DNA of 64,000 nt from Mycolicibacter heraklionensis (GTDB lineage: Bacteria > Actinomycetota > Actinomycetes > Mycobacteriales > Mycobacteriaceae): positions 248,001-312,000 of the forward strand of contig NZ_CP080997.1 of the NCBI RefSeq assembly GCF_019645815.1, given 5' to 3'. Below are positions 8,356-17,390 of this stretch, piece by piece (position 1 is the stretch's first letter; the number at the start of each line of letters is the position of its first letter). The translations under genes were made by a program, and so were the position numbers. The notes beneath the pieces are model-generated. The model made no database searches. It was not told the DNA's origin and saw only the letters and a program-made list of their open reading frames with translations.

Positions 8356-9282
8356 ATGCGTTTCAACCCACCGCCCAACTGGCCGCCCGCGCCACCTGGC
8401 TGGGCACCGGACGCCAACTGGGCGCCTGACCCGACGTGGCCGCCCCCGCCCCCGGGGTGGCCGCTGTGGGTGGAGGACGACGCGGCCGGCGTGGCCCCCG
8501 GGGGCTACCCGCCCTATGGTGCGCCGTGGCCGGTTCCGGGGCCTGAGCCCAGGTCACGCAAGGTGTTGTGGCTGTCGCTGGCCGCGGCCGCGGTGGCGGT
8601 TGTGGTGGTCGTCGGCCTGGTACTGAGCCTCGGCGGCCGGCTCACGGCAGAGGACAAGCCGTCTCGCAAGCCTGACATCACCAACCTGACTTCGGAGATG
8701 CTGGTGGAGCGGTCCTCCTTCCCGGACTCGTCCGGCGGAAAGTGGATCAGCGGGGTGAACAGTGCCGGCGACGCGCCCTCGGACATGCCCAATCTGACGG
8801 TCGACCCGCCCGAATGCGCCGACTTCTACTCCAGTCCCGCGTCCGCCACGCAGACGGCGACGGCGACGTTGGCCAAGCTGCAGCCCGGCGGCCTGCACAC
8901 GATGCGCGTGCGGCTGGCGCTGACGCCGGATCATCCGAACCTGAAGCGGTTCGTGGAGAAGTGCCAGACGTTCAAGCAGACCTTCGAGCAGAACGGGCGT
9001 TCGGTGACCACCGACATCCAGATGAACCCGCTGGATGCGGATGGGGTGCCGCCGTGGGCGGTCGCGACCGTGATCACGAGCGCCAGCAAGGCCGCCATCC
9101 GGTTGCCGATCTCGATCACGGCCTCCACCATCTCCGGCTATTACCGCGGGGTGCTCGTGGTGGCGACCAGCAACGACATCGGGTTGCGGATGGAGAGCGA
9201 CGGATCCGACGACGCGACGCACGCCGAGGATCTGGTGAAGCTGTTCAACACGCAGATCGAGAAGCTCGAAGCCGCGCAGTAA
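8356..9282 (+). CDS. Proline/tryptophan-rich N-terminus, single-pass membrane protein with exported domain
   Basis: 308 residues. Residues 1-65 are rich in proline, tryptophan and glycine (PPNWPPAPPGWAPDANW), a cytoplasmic low-complexity tail common in actinobacterial membrane proteins. Residues 70-94 are one transmembrane helix (VLWLSLAAAAVAVVVVVGLV). Residues 100-308 form an extracytoplasmic domain with two cysteines (PPECADF, VEKCQTF). The domain resembles small mycobacterial sensor/lipoprotein-like domains of unknown function (DUF5642-like is possible, not confirmed). It sits between gabD1 and aftD, in the place of Rv0235c in M. tuberculosis. No function is assigned. Confidence 0.8.
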   Translation: MRFNPPPNWPPAPPGWAPDANWAPDPTWPPPPPGWPLWVEDDAAGVAPGGYPPYGAPWPVPGPEPRSRKVLWLSLAAAAVAVVVVVGLVLSLGGRLTAEDKPSRKPDITNLTSEMLVERSSFPDSSGGKWISGVNSAGDAPSDMPNLTVDPPECADFYSSPASATQTATATLAKLQPGGLHTMRVRLALTPDHPNLKRFVEKCQTFKQTFEQNGRSVTTDIQMNPLDADGVPPWAVATVITSASKAAIRLPISITASTISGYYRGVLVVATSNDIGLRMESDGSDDATHAEDLVKLFNTQIEKLEAAQ

Positions 9283-9299
9283 CCGGGCGCCCAGAAGTA

Positions 9300-9370
9300 C
9301 AGGCGCTGGCTCTGCGTCCATGGCGCAAGAGTGCGAGTGGGGCACGCCGTACTCGCAGAGTCAACGCCTG
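9300..9370. terminator. Long interrupted inverted repeat between convergent genes
   Basis: CAGGCG (9300-9305) pairs with CGCCTG (9365-9370), and CTCTGCG (9310-9316) with CGCAGAG (9354-9360), separated by a 4x4 internal loop; the apical region is about 37 bases. It spans the spacer between the membrane-protein stop (9282) and the aftD stop (9361-9363), suggesting a bidirectional terminator or a structured 3' end. Confidence 0.4.
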
Positions 9371-12300
9371 ACACCGCTGGCGACCACCGCGGTCGCGGCC
9401 ACCACCGCCACCGACACCAGCGCCGCCAGCTGCACTCCCGCGGAATGGCCGGCATAGCCGTCCACCGACCGCCAAGGATGCCGGCACAGCATCGCACCCG
9501 CCGTGATCAGCCCGCCGGCGCTCAACCCGAGCCGTGCCACATCAAATGCGCGCTGCCGATGCCGCAGTGCGAACAGCAACACCAGCGCGGCCCCGAACAC
9601 CGCCGCTCCGGTGATCCCGGCGATCAAGAAGCCGACCGTCAGGGCACCGGTCGCCGCCACGCGGCGGCTCGGGCCCCAGGGCTGCACTGGCGGCCCGGGA
9701 TCGCGGATCCGCCGCGCCGGCCACCAGGCCAACAACGCCAGCAGCGGGAGCAGAGCCAGCCCGCCGGCCATCCCGAACCGGTACATCCGGTTAGGCCCGA
9801 ACTCCCATGTGATCGTGTCGTCGGTGCCCGCGGGCAGCACAAAGCCCTGCTGCCATCCGTTGACCGCCACCGGAGCCAAGCGTGCGCCGTCCGACGTGCG
9901 CGCCACCCACCCGCCGTTGATGCTCTCCGGAACGACCAGTACCCGAGCGGCCGCGGCGCCGGGCACCGTCACCTCCCGCCGGTCGGAGCCCCAGGCGCCG
10001 AGCACCGCCGGTGTCGTCTTCGACGCGCCGGCAACCGCTGACGGCCCGGACAGCGTCGCGCCGTCGACCACGAACGCCGGGCCGGGGCTGATCATCAACT
10101 CCTGCGCGCCGGGCGGCAATGCGATCGGACGCAGATCGCAGGCCTGCGCCGCCACCGGCTTGTCGTCGAGAAGCGCGCCGACAGTCGTGGTGATCGAGGT
10201 GTGCACGAACCGGCCCGCGATCGCGATGATCGGGCCGTGGTCGCAGTCGACGTGGACCGGACGTGACCGGTTGCGGGCGTGATCGGCGGGGGCAACGGGA
10301 CGTCCGTCGGCGCCCAGCACACTGACCTCGGCCAGCCCCGGCGGCTTGAGCTGATCGAAGCCGATCGCGGTGCGGTCGATCACGTCCTCCCACCCCAGCA
10401 GGCTGATCGTCACGGTGTCGGTGACCCGCGGCAGCAGCCGCACCTGCTGAGCGTCGGATTCCGCCAACTCCCGGACCTGGGGGCCCGAGCCCAAGTCGAT
10501 CGCCACCAGCGTGGGATGCGCCGGCAGCGGCGACCGGCTGGGAGTGAACCGCACTCCGGTCACCTTGACCGGCCGGGGCAGCGTGATGGTCAGGGTCGGC
10601 GGGGACCGGTGCGCGACCACCCGCTGCGACGCCGTCCACGCCGTGCCCGGGTCACCGTCGGCGGCGGCATACGCCGACCCCAGTACGTCGAGCACGTCGG
10701 CGTCACCGCGGGCCCGCAGGCTTCCCGGCTCGGCGATCAGGTCAACCAGATTCGGGCCCTGACGCGGCCGCACCCAGACGGTCGGGGTCACCGACATGGG
10801 CCGCGGCACGTTCAGGGTGCGGCTGAAGGTGGCGGGCTCCTCGGGCTCGAGCATCATCGACGCCGCGCAGCGCACCGCGCCGTCGGCCGGCGCGCAGCCG
10901 GTTCGGCCCGGCAAGCCCGCACCCAGGTCCCACTGCGCCACCTGGGCGCCTGCGGGTGGCGCGGGAACGAGCGCCGTGTGGCGCAGGTCGACCGGATGCG
11001 CGAAGCCCGAGGCGTCGTACTGGGTGACCGCCAAATCGGTGATGCCGAACTGCACGCCGGGGGAGCCGTCGTCGGTGCCCGACGCGGTGATCCGCACCCA
11101 GGGTGTTTCGCCGTAGGGCAGCGCGGCGATCAGGGGCTCGCCGGCGCGGTCGAACCGCAGCGTGGTGGTGCCGTTGACCGTGGAGATCTGGATCCGGCGC
11201 ACCTGCGCGCCGACGGCCGTCGCGCTGGGCGTCACGGTGATGGTGCCGTTGGTCAGCGGGTGGTCGAAGTCCACCTGCAGCCATTGGCCGACCGCCGACT
11301 GCAGGGCATTGGACACCCAGGCGGTTCCCGAGTCGCCGTCGATGGCGGCGGCCGGCGAAGTCGACGGCGCGACGTCGGGCAGCGTGGTGGCGTCCGAGGA
11401 CGAGCTGGACGCGGTGAGCCGGCCCCCGAGCCAGCCGCCGAACACGGTGCTGGCGCCGGGCGTCGGATAGTCCGGCACCCGGCTCAGGGTGTGCCGGGGG
11501 TCGCCGGCCGCGCGGATCGTCGACGAGTGGTCATCGACCCGGCCGTAGTCGGTCTCGCGGGCCAGGGGGGTGTCGGTGACGGTGACCACCGGTGTGCCCA
11601 CGTCCGCGCGCCGGGCATCAGCGGTCATCAGCACCGGGCCCAGCACCGGCTCACCGCGCAACCGGCGGTGTTCGTCGAGTCGCAGCAACACCTCCGGGCC
11701 CCCGTCGACCCGGGGCATCGCGTCAAGGTCGGTCAGGTACGGCGTGCCCGCGGATGCGCCTGCCACCGGGTCGCCGACCCGGTAGATCTCGATCGCCGGG
11801 TAGGCCGGCCGCAGGCCACTGTCGGCGACGAATCCCGGGACCGTGCCCGACCCGACGGGATCGCCGAACTGGGCCACCCGTTGCAATCCCGGTGAGCCGT
11901 CGACAGCGCGGTGCACCAGCAGTGGCCGGGCCGACCGTGAGGTGTCGGGGTCCAGGTCGTTGCGCACCACCAGGTAGGAGATGCCTTGTCTGGTCAGAGT
12001 GTCGGCCAGGCCGGCGGACGGGCGGCCGGCGGCGAACAGGCGCTGCACCGAGTCGAGCGCCCGAATGGTCTGCGGCGGGGTCAGCGGGATCGAGTCGCGC
12101 ACCCCCCACGGGCCGACGTCGAGGACCTGCAGGGGTTCGTCGTGGCTGGTGCCCCAGGTCTGGGTGGCGAACGGCGCTCCCGGCGCCACCAGCACCCGGC
12201 CGGGGGTCGCGCCGCCGCCGTTGTGTTCGGCGAGCCAACTGGCGGCGTCGCGCCAATACTGCGGCAGCGCGCTGAATGTCCCCGGCGGGGTGAGCCGGCC

Positions 12301-13590
12301 GGTCCAGGCCAGCGAGGTGCTGACCAGCAGGGCCGTCAGGACCACCAGGCCAACAGCGGCCGACTTGTGGTGCTCGGGGTGCACGAACGCGCGCCGCCAC
12401 ACCAGTGCCGGCGCGCTGCCCGGCAGCGGGATGCGGCCCAGCAGATGAATGAGCCCCAGGACCACCGGGATCCGGATCACCGACTCGAGTTTGTGCAGGT
12501 TGCGCAGCGGCGCTCCCGCTCCGTCGAGGAACGCCTGCACCGAGTGGGCCAGCGGCGAGCCAAGCCCGCCCGCATAGCCGATGGCCAGCAGCGTCACCCC
12601 GATCAGCAGCATGGTGACCAGCCGTCCGGCGCCGGGCGACCGCCGCGACAGCATGCCGGTCAGCCCGGCCAGACCGGCGGCCGCGACCAGGCAGGTGCCC
12701 AGGATCATCACCGGGCGGGTGACCAGCGGCGCCCCGGCGGTGGCGTTCGGCGCGACGAACGGTGTCCAACTGTGGGTGCCGCGCAGCATTTCGGTCAGCG
12801 AGGTCCACCGGGTGGTGACGCCCGCCGATTCGATGAAATCCAGGAAGGGCGGGCTGACTCGGCCCAACAGCACCAGGGCCACCAGCCACCAGGTCACCGC
12901 CAGCGTCAGCGCCAGCAGCCACCAACCGGTGAACCGCCACCAGCGTCGGTTGGGGCGGTGGCACAGCCACCAGATCATCGCCGGCAGGCAGCCCGCCAGC
13001 GTCGCGACCGCGTTCACGGCGCCCATCAGCGCAACCGCGACCCCAGCCTGGCCGGCCAGCATCCGTGCCGGCCGCTGCGGGGCGTCCTGGCTCGGATCGC
13101 CTGGCGCGCCCAGCGCCCGGATGACCGGTAGCAGCACCCACGGGGCGAGCACCATCGGCAATGTCTCCGAGGAGATCGAACCCAGCGTGGTGAGCACTCG
13201 CGGCGACAGGGCGAATGCCGCGGCGCCGATCACCCGTGCCGTCGGGGTCCCGATCCGCAACGTCTCGGCGACCCGCAGCAGGCCCCAGAACGCAAGAGTC
13301 AGCAGCACGGCCCACCACAGCCGCTGAACGATCCAGCCGGGCAGCCCCAGCAGGTCACCGGCCAGGAAGAATGCGCCGTGCGGGAACAGATAGCCGTACG
13401 CCTGGTTCTGCACCTGGCCGAACGGCAGCTCGCTGCTCCACAGGTTGGCGGCACGAGCCAGGAACCGCAGCGGAGCGAGAGTCAGATCGAGCTTGGTGTC
13501 CGGAGAGATCCGGCCGGGAGCCTGCAGCAGGCTACAAGTCAGAGAGACGGCGCCGACCAGCCACAACCAGCGCCGCGGCAACGGTGTCAC
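9361..13590 (-). CDS. aftD: Alpha-(1->3)-arabinofuranosyltransferase AftD
   Basis: A 1409-residue membrane glycosyltransferase (GT-C type, DUF3367), matching M. tuberculosis Rv0236c in length and context. It adds branching arabinofuranose to arabinogalactan and lipoarabinomannan from decaprenyl-phosphoryl-arabinose on the periplasmic face. The N-terminal third (about residues 1-430) holds most of the transmembrane helices. A large soluble carbohydrate-binding region follows, with galactose-binding-like folds (ASSSSDATTLPDVAP, AAIDGDSGTAWVSN). A pair of helices closes the C-terminus. GTG 13590 gives MTPLPRRWLW, as in relatives; the ribosome site is weak, and translation may depend on the small upstream gene 49 bases away. 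Essential in mycobacteria by published work. Confidence 0.95.
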   Translation of the reverse strand: MTPLPRRWLWLVGAVSLTCSLLQAPGRISPDTKLDLTLAPLRFLARAANLWSSELPFGQVQNQAYGYLFPHGAFFLAGDLLGLPGWIVQRLWWAVLLTLAFWGLLRVAETLRIGTPTARVIGAAAFALSPRVLTTLGSISSETLPMVLAPWVLLPVIRALGAPGDPSQDAPQRPARMLAGQAGVAVALMGAVNAVATLAGCLPAMIWWLCHRPNRRWWRFTGWWLLALTLAVTWWLVALVLLGRVSPPFLDFIESAGVTTRWTSLTEMLRGTHSWTPFVAPNATAGAPLVTRPVMILGTCLVAAAGLAGLTGMLSRRSPGAGRLVTMLLIGVTLLAIGYAGGLGSPLAHSVQAFLDGAGAPLRNLHKLESVIRIPVVLGLIHLLGRIPLPGSAPALVWRRAFVHPEHHKSAAVGLVVLTALLVSTSLAWTGRLTPPGTFSALPQYWRDAASWLAEHNGGGATPGRVLVAPGAPFATQTWGTSHDEPLQVLDVGPWGVRDSIPLTPPQTIRALDSVQRLFAAGRPSAGLADTLTRQGISYLVVRNDLDPDTSRSARPLLVHRAVDGSPGLQRVAQFGDPVGSGTVPGFVADSGLRPAYPAIEIYRVGDPVAGASAGTPYLTDLDAMPRVDGGPEVLLRLDEHRRLRGEPVLGPVLMTADARRADVGTPVVTVTDTPLARETDYGRVDDHSSTIRAAGDPRHTLSRVPDYPTPGASTVFGGWLGGRLTASSSSSDATTLPDVAPSTSPAAAIDGDSGTAWVSNALQSAVGQWLQVDFDHPLTNGTITVTPSATAVGAQVRRIQISTVNGTTTLRFDRAGEPLIAALPYGETPWVRITASGTDDGSPGVQFGITDLAVTQYDASGFAHPVDLRHTALVPAPPAGAQVAQWDLGAGLPGRTGCAPADGAVRCAASMMLEPEEPATFSRTLNVPRPMSVTPTVWVRPRQGPNLVDLIAEPGSLRARGDADVLDVLGSAYAAADGDPGTAWTASQRVVAHRSPPTLTITLPRPVKVTGVRFTPSRSPLPAHPTLVAIDLGSGPQVRELAESDAQQVRLLPRVTDTVTISLLGWEDVIDRTAIGFDQLKPPGLAEVSVLGADGRPVAPADHARNRSRPVHVDCDHGPIIAIAGRFVHTSITTTVGALLDDKPVAAQACDLRPIALPPGAQELMISPGPAFVVDGATLSGPSAVAGASKTTPAVLGAWGSDRREVTVPGAAAARVLVVPESINGGWVARTSDGARLAPVAVNGWQQGFVLPAGTDDTITWEFGPNRMYRFGMAGGLALLPLLALLAWWPARRIRDPGPPVQPWGPSRRVAATGALTVGFLIAGITGAAVFGAALVLLFALRHRQRAFDVARLGLSAGGLITAGAMLCRHPWRSVDGYAGHSAGVQLAALVSVAVVAATAVVASGVRR

Positions 13591-13639
13591 AGCCTGCGAC
13601 TGTGCCGGCGGACGGTCAGGTGTTGCCGGCGTCCGCAGG

Positions 13640-13813
13640 TCAGCCGCGGTTGCCGTATTCCACCCTGTTCAGCACCGAGGACGCCGGGTCGCCTCCGGCG
13701 ATCTGCGGCTTGGTGTCTTGCTGCACCATCAGCGTGACCCCGAAGACGGCCGCCGCACCCAGCAACACCCCCACGACGATGCTTATGGCGGCCGGCACCA
13801 CGAACCGAGGCAT
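13640..13813 (-). CDS. 57-residue secreted/membrane protein (Rv0236A type, DUF2613)
   Basis: A short gene starting at ATG 13813 behind AGAAGGAG and ending at TGA 13640-13642. The product is 57 residues: a short basic N-terminus, one hydrophobic helix (about residues 5-29, SIVVGVLLGAAAVFGVTLMV) and a short polar tail ending in YGNRG. Length and position match M. tuberculosis Rv0236A upstream of aftD. It probably lies in the membrane or is exported, and is co-transcribed with aftD. Its function is unknown; a role beside AftD is inferred only from conserved linkage. Confidence 0.85.
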   Translation of the reverse strand: MPRFVVPAAISIVVGVLLGAAAVFGVTLMVQQDTKPQIAGGDPASSVLNRVEYGNRG

Positions 13814-13947
13814 GGTCAGGCTCCTTCTGCACTCTCGTGACGTAGATCAAGGACGCCATCAACACCAGCCCCCGCTTGGCGCCCGACCGCCAACGTAGCA
13901 CGTGGGCCTTGCGTACCCTCTTGTTCCGGCCGTGACAGCATGGTGCG

Positions 13948-15135
13948 ATGCCTGGATCGCTGACTCGACAACTGCCCGGTCTGCTGCTTGCCGCCGCGGT
14001 GCTGCCGGCGCTCGTCACGTCGTGCTCGCACCGTGACGAGACGCCCGCGCCGGCGTCGGAGGCCGCACCGTCGGACACCACTGTTGCCGCGCCGCCGGTG
14101 GACCCGGTGTGTGAGCAGGTGTCGGCCCTGTCGGTCCGCGACAAGCTGGCGCAGCTGGTGATGGTGGGCGTCCGCGACGCAGCGGATGCACGCGCGGTGG
14201 TCACCGATCACCACGTCGGCGGCATCTTCATCGGCAGCTGGACCGAGCTGTCCCTGCTCACCGATGGGTCGTTGAAGGAGATCAAGGAAAGCCAAGCGCC
14301 CACCGGCCCGCTGCCGCTGGCGGTCAGCGTGGACGAGGAGGGCGGCCGAGTGTCGCGGCTGTCGTCGCTGATCGGGAAGTCGCCGTCGGCGAAGGAGCTG
14401 GCGCAGACCAGCAGCGCCGCGCAAGTACGTGAGCTGGCCGCCGAGCGGGGCCGCAAGATGGCTGACCTGGGCATCACCGTCGACTTCGCGCCGGTTGTCG
14501 ACGTGGTGGACTCCGACACCGACGACGACACCGTGATCGGTGACCGTTCGTTCGGGTCGGACCCGGCCAAGGTCACCGAGTACGCCGGCGCGTACGCGCA
14601 GGGTCTGCGTGACGCCGGGCTGCTGCCGGTGCTCAAGCACTTCCCCGGTCACGGCCACGGTTCCGGTGACTCGCACACCGCCGGTGCGGTGGTCACCCCG
14701 TCCCTGACGCAGTTGCAGGACAACGACTTGGTGCCCTACCGCACCCTGGTCACCCAGGCGCCGGTGGCGGTGATGATGGGCCACCTGGAAGTGCCCGGGC
14801 TGACCGAGGATCCCGCCAGCCTGAGCCCGGCGGCGGTCAAGCTGCTGCGCACCGGTACCGACTATCACGGCCCGGCGTTCGACGGCCCGGTGTTCAGCGA
14901 CGACCTGTCTTCGATGGCGGCGATCACCGAGCACTACGGGGTCGCCGAAGCGGTGCTGCGCAGCCTTGCGGCCGGTGTCGACATCGCGTTGTGGGTCACC
15001 ACCGACGAGGTTCCGGCGGTGCTGGACAGGCTGGAGCAGGCGGTGTCCGCCGGTGAGCTGAAGCAGGAGGCCGTCGACGCCTCGCTGGCGCGGGTGGCCG
15101 CGGTCAAGTTGCCCGGTACGCGCTGCCACGGCTGA
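13948..15135 (+). CDS. lpqI: Lipoprotein beta-N-acetylglucosaminidase LpqI (GH3)
   Basis: 395 residues. The N-terminus is a lipoprotein signal with lipobox VTSC (C26). The GH3 fold carries the NagZ signature KHFPGHGHGSGDSHTAG (about 230-246), containing the Asp-His acid/base loop, and the nucleophile aspartate in FSDDLSSMAA (about D318). It recycles peptidoglycan by removing GlcNAc from muropeptides at the outer face of the membrane, as for Rv0237. It is divergent from aftD and its small partner, with 134 bases between. A TetR gene follows 78 bases later. Confidence 0.93.
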   Translation: MPGSLTRQLPGLLLAAAVLPALVTSCSHRDETPAPASEAAPSDTTVAAPPVDPVCEQVSALSVRDKLAQLVMVGVRDAADARAVVTDHHVGGIFIGSWTELSLLTDGSLKEIKESQAPTGPLPLAVSVDEEGGRVSRLSSLIGKSPSAKELAQTSSAAQVRELAAERGRKMADLGITVDFAPVVDVVDSDTDDDTVIGDRSFGSDPAKVTEYAGAYAQGLRDAGLLPVLKHFPGHGHGSGDSHTAGAVVTPSLTQLQDNDLVPYRTLVTQAPVAVMMGHLEVPGLTEDPASLSPAAVKLLRTGTDYHGPAFDGPVFSDDLSSMAAITEHYGVAEAVLRSLAAGVDIALWVTTDEVPAVLDRLEQAVSAGELKQEAVDASLARVAAVKLPGTRCHG

Positions 15136-15161
15136 TTCCGGCGGCGCGGGCAGCACACAAG

Positions 15162-15175
15162 TTACTCTTCGGTAA
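15162..15175. promoter_or_regulatory. TACY-n4-RGTA operator upstream of TetR gene
   Basis: TTAC-TCTTCG-GTAA, perfect four-base arms, 39 bases before the TetR ATG. The right arm runs into TAAGAT (15173-15178), a good -10 hexamer, so repressor binding would block transcription. The same arms and spacing recur at fabG4/fadA2 (21597-21610) and fadE5 (26888-26901). Probably autoregulatory. Confidence 0.65.
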
Positions 15176-15213
15176 GATCGTGCCGAGGGGGAGCGCGGAA
15201 GGACCTCGAGGCG

Positions 15214-15840
15214 ATGGCAGCTGGTAGCAAGCGATTACCGCGGGCCGTGCGCGAACAGCAGATGCTCGACGCTGCGGTGCAGATGTTCTCGGTCAACGGC
15301 TACCACGAGACCTCGATGGATTCGATCGCCGCGGCCGCGCAGATCTCCAAGCCGATGCTCTACCTGTACTACGGCTCCAAAGAAGAATTGTTCGGGGCGT
15401 GCCTGGACCGCGAACTGCGCCGGTTCGTCGAGTCGGTACGCACCGAGATCGACTTTCAGCAGCCCCCGAAAGACATGCTGCGCAATACGATTCGGGCGTT
15501 CTTGCGCTACATCGATGCCAACCGGGCGTCGTGGATCGTGATGTACACCCAGGCCACCAGTTCGCAGGCGTTCGCCCACACCGTGCGCGAGGGCCGCGAG
15601 CGGATCATCGAGCTGGTCGGCCGGTTGCTGCGGGCCGGCACACGTAAGCCGGAACCGGGCGTCGACTTCGAGTTGATGGCGGTCGCGCTGGTGGGCGCCG
15701 GCGAGGCGATCGCCAGCCGGGTCAGCACCGGTGACACCGGCGTGGACGAAGCCGGCGAGCTGATGATCGACCTGTTCTGGCGCGGCCTCAAGGAAGCGCC
15801 CGGCGGCCGCGACGGCGCCGACGCCGCCGCGGCCGGGTGA
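15214..15840 (+). CDS. TetR family transcriptional regulator (Rv0238 type)
   Basis: 208 residues with a clear N-terminal helix-turn-helix (IAAAAQISKPMLYLYYGSK, about residues 33-51). Position after lpqI matches Rv0238. A GAAGGACC sequence precedes the ATG at a long spacing. The operator-like site at 15162-15175 overlaps its own -10. Because the same site occurs in front of fabG4-htdX, fadA2 and fadE5, this protein is the best local candidate for a repressor of that fatty-acid gene set; the ligand may be an acyl-CoA. That link is inference. Confidence 0.88.
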   Translation: MAAGSKRLPRAVREQQMLDAAVQMFSVNGYHETSMDSIAAAAQISKPMLYLYYGSKEELFGACLDRELRRFVESVRTEIDFQQPPKDMLRNTIRAFLRYIDANRASWIVMYTQATSSQAFAHTVREGRERIIELVGRLLRAGTRKPEPGVDFELMAVALVGAGEAIASRVSTGDTGVDEAGELMIDLFWRGLKEAPGGRDGADAAAAG

Positions 15841-15853
15841 TCAGGCGCGGCCT

Positions 15854-17326
15854 TCAGGCCGTGAAGAGATCCTGGATGGTCGCGGTGATGCCTGCGACCG
15901 CGCCGTTGAGTGCCAGGTACTCGAAACCGGCTGCCAGCGTGCCCAATCCGACAAGGCCGGCAACCGGCAGGCCGATGGCGTCGACGATGTCGCCCTGGGA
16001 GAGTTCCTGGGCGAACACCTCGAAGGCATACGCCGGTGCGGTGGTCAGCAGGGCGTTGAGGATGTCGGCGGTCGGCAGCAGCGTGGCGTAAGCCTGCGCG
16101 GCGATGCTGCTGACCGCGTTGGCGAGTTCGCTGAGGCTGGGCAACGCGAACGACGTGACGTCGCCCGCCGAGGGGCCCAGGAAATCGGCTGCACTGGGGA
16201 AGGACAGGTTCGACAGGTCGTTGACGAAGGCATTCCAGCCCTCCTGTGCCCCATTGCCCAGCGCCGTCAGAACCTCACCCCAGTTGAGGTCGGTCGGGAA
16301 CAACTCGAACGGCACCGCCACATCGGCCGGGCCGGCGGACCAGCCTTCGGTGGTGCTGCCGTAGCCGAGGTCTACCAGGACCCGCATGCTCGGTTCCAGG
16401 AGGTCGTAGATCGGCTGACCGATGACCGGGATCGACTGCAGCGGCATCAACAGCGGCAGTATCTCGCTGGGAATCATGAAGTACTGGGCGTTTCCGGTGT
16501 AATCCTCGCTCATCGGCATTTCGATGGCCGTCGCCAGCTGTTCGGGGGTCAGGCTCGGGTAGATCGTGTGCTCGTAGATGATGCCCAGGACAGCGTTGAG
16601 GTCGGCCAGGAAATTGATCGGGTACTTCGGGAAGTCGGCATAGCCGTCGTATTCCAGGGTGTAGACGCTGGTAGCCCACGGGGCGTCGTCCGGGATGGCG
16701 CCGTTGAACGTGATGCCCAGGCTCGGGATGGTCGGGTAGCTGCCATCGGTCAACACATCGAAGCGCTCGAACAGGCCGCCATTGGGATTGTTGGGGGCAC
16801 CCAGCAGCACGAAGGAGAGTTGGTCGGCGGTCGGCTGTTGGTCGGGAGGCAGCGCCAACAGGTCGCGCATCACGATGGTGGAAATGGTGGTGCTCTGCGA
16901 GTAGCCCAGTACGACGAGGTTGTTCCCCTCAGCGATCTGCTTGTTGATCGTGTCGTGCAGGATGGTGACGCCCTGGGCGATCGACGGATCCAGTTCCAGG
17001 CTCTTGACGCCGCTGTTGGGGTAGAGGCCTTCCGGCGTGAACAGGGGGTTCGTCGCATCCACCGGGTAGCTGGGCTGGCCCGGGAAGAACGGGGTGGTGG
17101 GGTCGATGTAGCGGGCGAAGAGCGCGTCCATGTAGCTCTGGGGCGGGATCGGCAGGCCGCTGCCGCCCATGATCCACGCCTCGGTGTCCAGCAACTTCGC
17201 CTGGGCGAGCACGGTTTTGGCCCCGATGGTCCACGTCGGTTGCAGTGCCGGTAAGACACCCAGGGCGACGGCCCCGGTGATCGCCAACGACACGGCACCC
17301 AGCGAACGAAACTTCGTGTTATTCAC
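15854..17326 (-). CDS. Secreted PE-PPE domain serine hydrolase
   Basis: 490 residues from GTG 17326, with GGGAG upstream. A signal peptide (about residues 1-42, ending near VLAQA) is followed by a PE-PPE domain (PF08237 type) with the alpha/beta-hydrolase nucleophile elbow GYSQST (S143), then a long alanine-rich C-terminal tail. In M. tuberculosis this domain is usually fused behind PE or PPE segments; here it stands alone with its own signal peptide. Known PE-PPE-domain proteins act as esterases or trehalose-lipid acyltransferases. It lies 64 bases downstream of the GjpA-like gene on the same strand and is likely in one transcript with it. Confidence 0.85.
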   Translation of the reverse strand: MNNTKFRSLGAVSLAITGAVALGVLPALQPTWTIGAKTVLAQAKLLDTEAWIMGGSGLPIPPQSYMDALFARYIDPTTPFFPGQPSYPVDATNPLFTPEGLYPNSGVKSLELDPSIAQGVTILHDTINKQIAEGNNLVVLGYSQSTTISTIVMRDLLALPPDQQPTADQLSFVLLGAPNNPNGGLFERFDVLTDGSYPTIPSLGITFNGAIPDDAPWATSVYTLEYDGYADFPKYPINFLADLNAVLGIIYEHTIYPSLTPEQLATAIEMPMSEDYTGNAQYFMIPSEILPLLMPLQSIPVIGQPIYDLLEPSMRVLVDLGYGSTTEGWSAGPADVAVPFELFPTDLNWGEVLTALGNGAQEGWNAFVNDLSNLSFPSAADFLGPSAGDVTSFALPSLSELANAVSSIAAQAYATLLPTADILNALLTTAPAYAFEVFAQELSQGDIVDAIGLPVAGLVGLGTLAAGFEYLALNGAVAGITATIQDLFTA

Positions 17327-17390
17327 GGCAACTCCCTCTGGCAGATCTTCGATAAAACTTTGACAGGTATTCGTTTGGACTGGCGCGGAT

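Noticed and set aside
10279..11895. 538-codon plus-strand frame inside aftD
   Set aside because: Antisense shadow of a very GC-rich gene, no recognisable domain.
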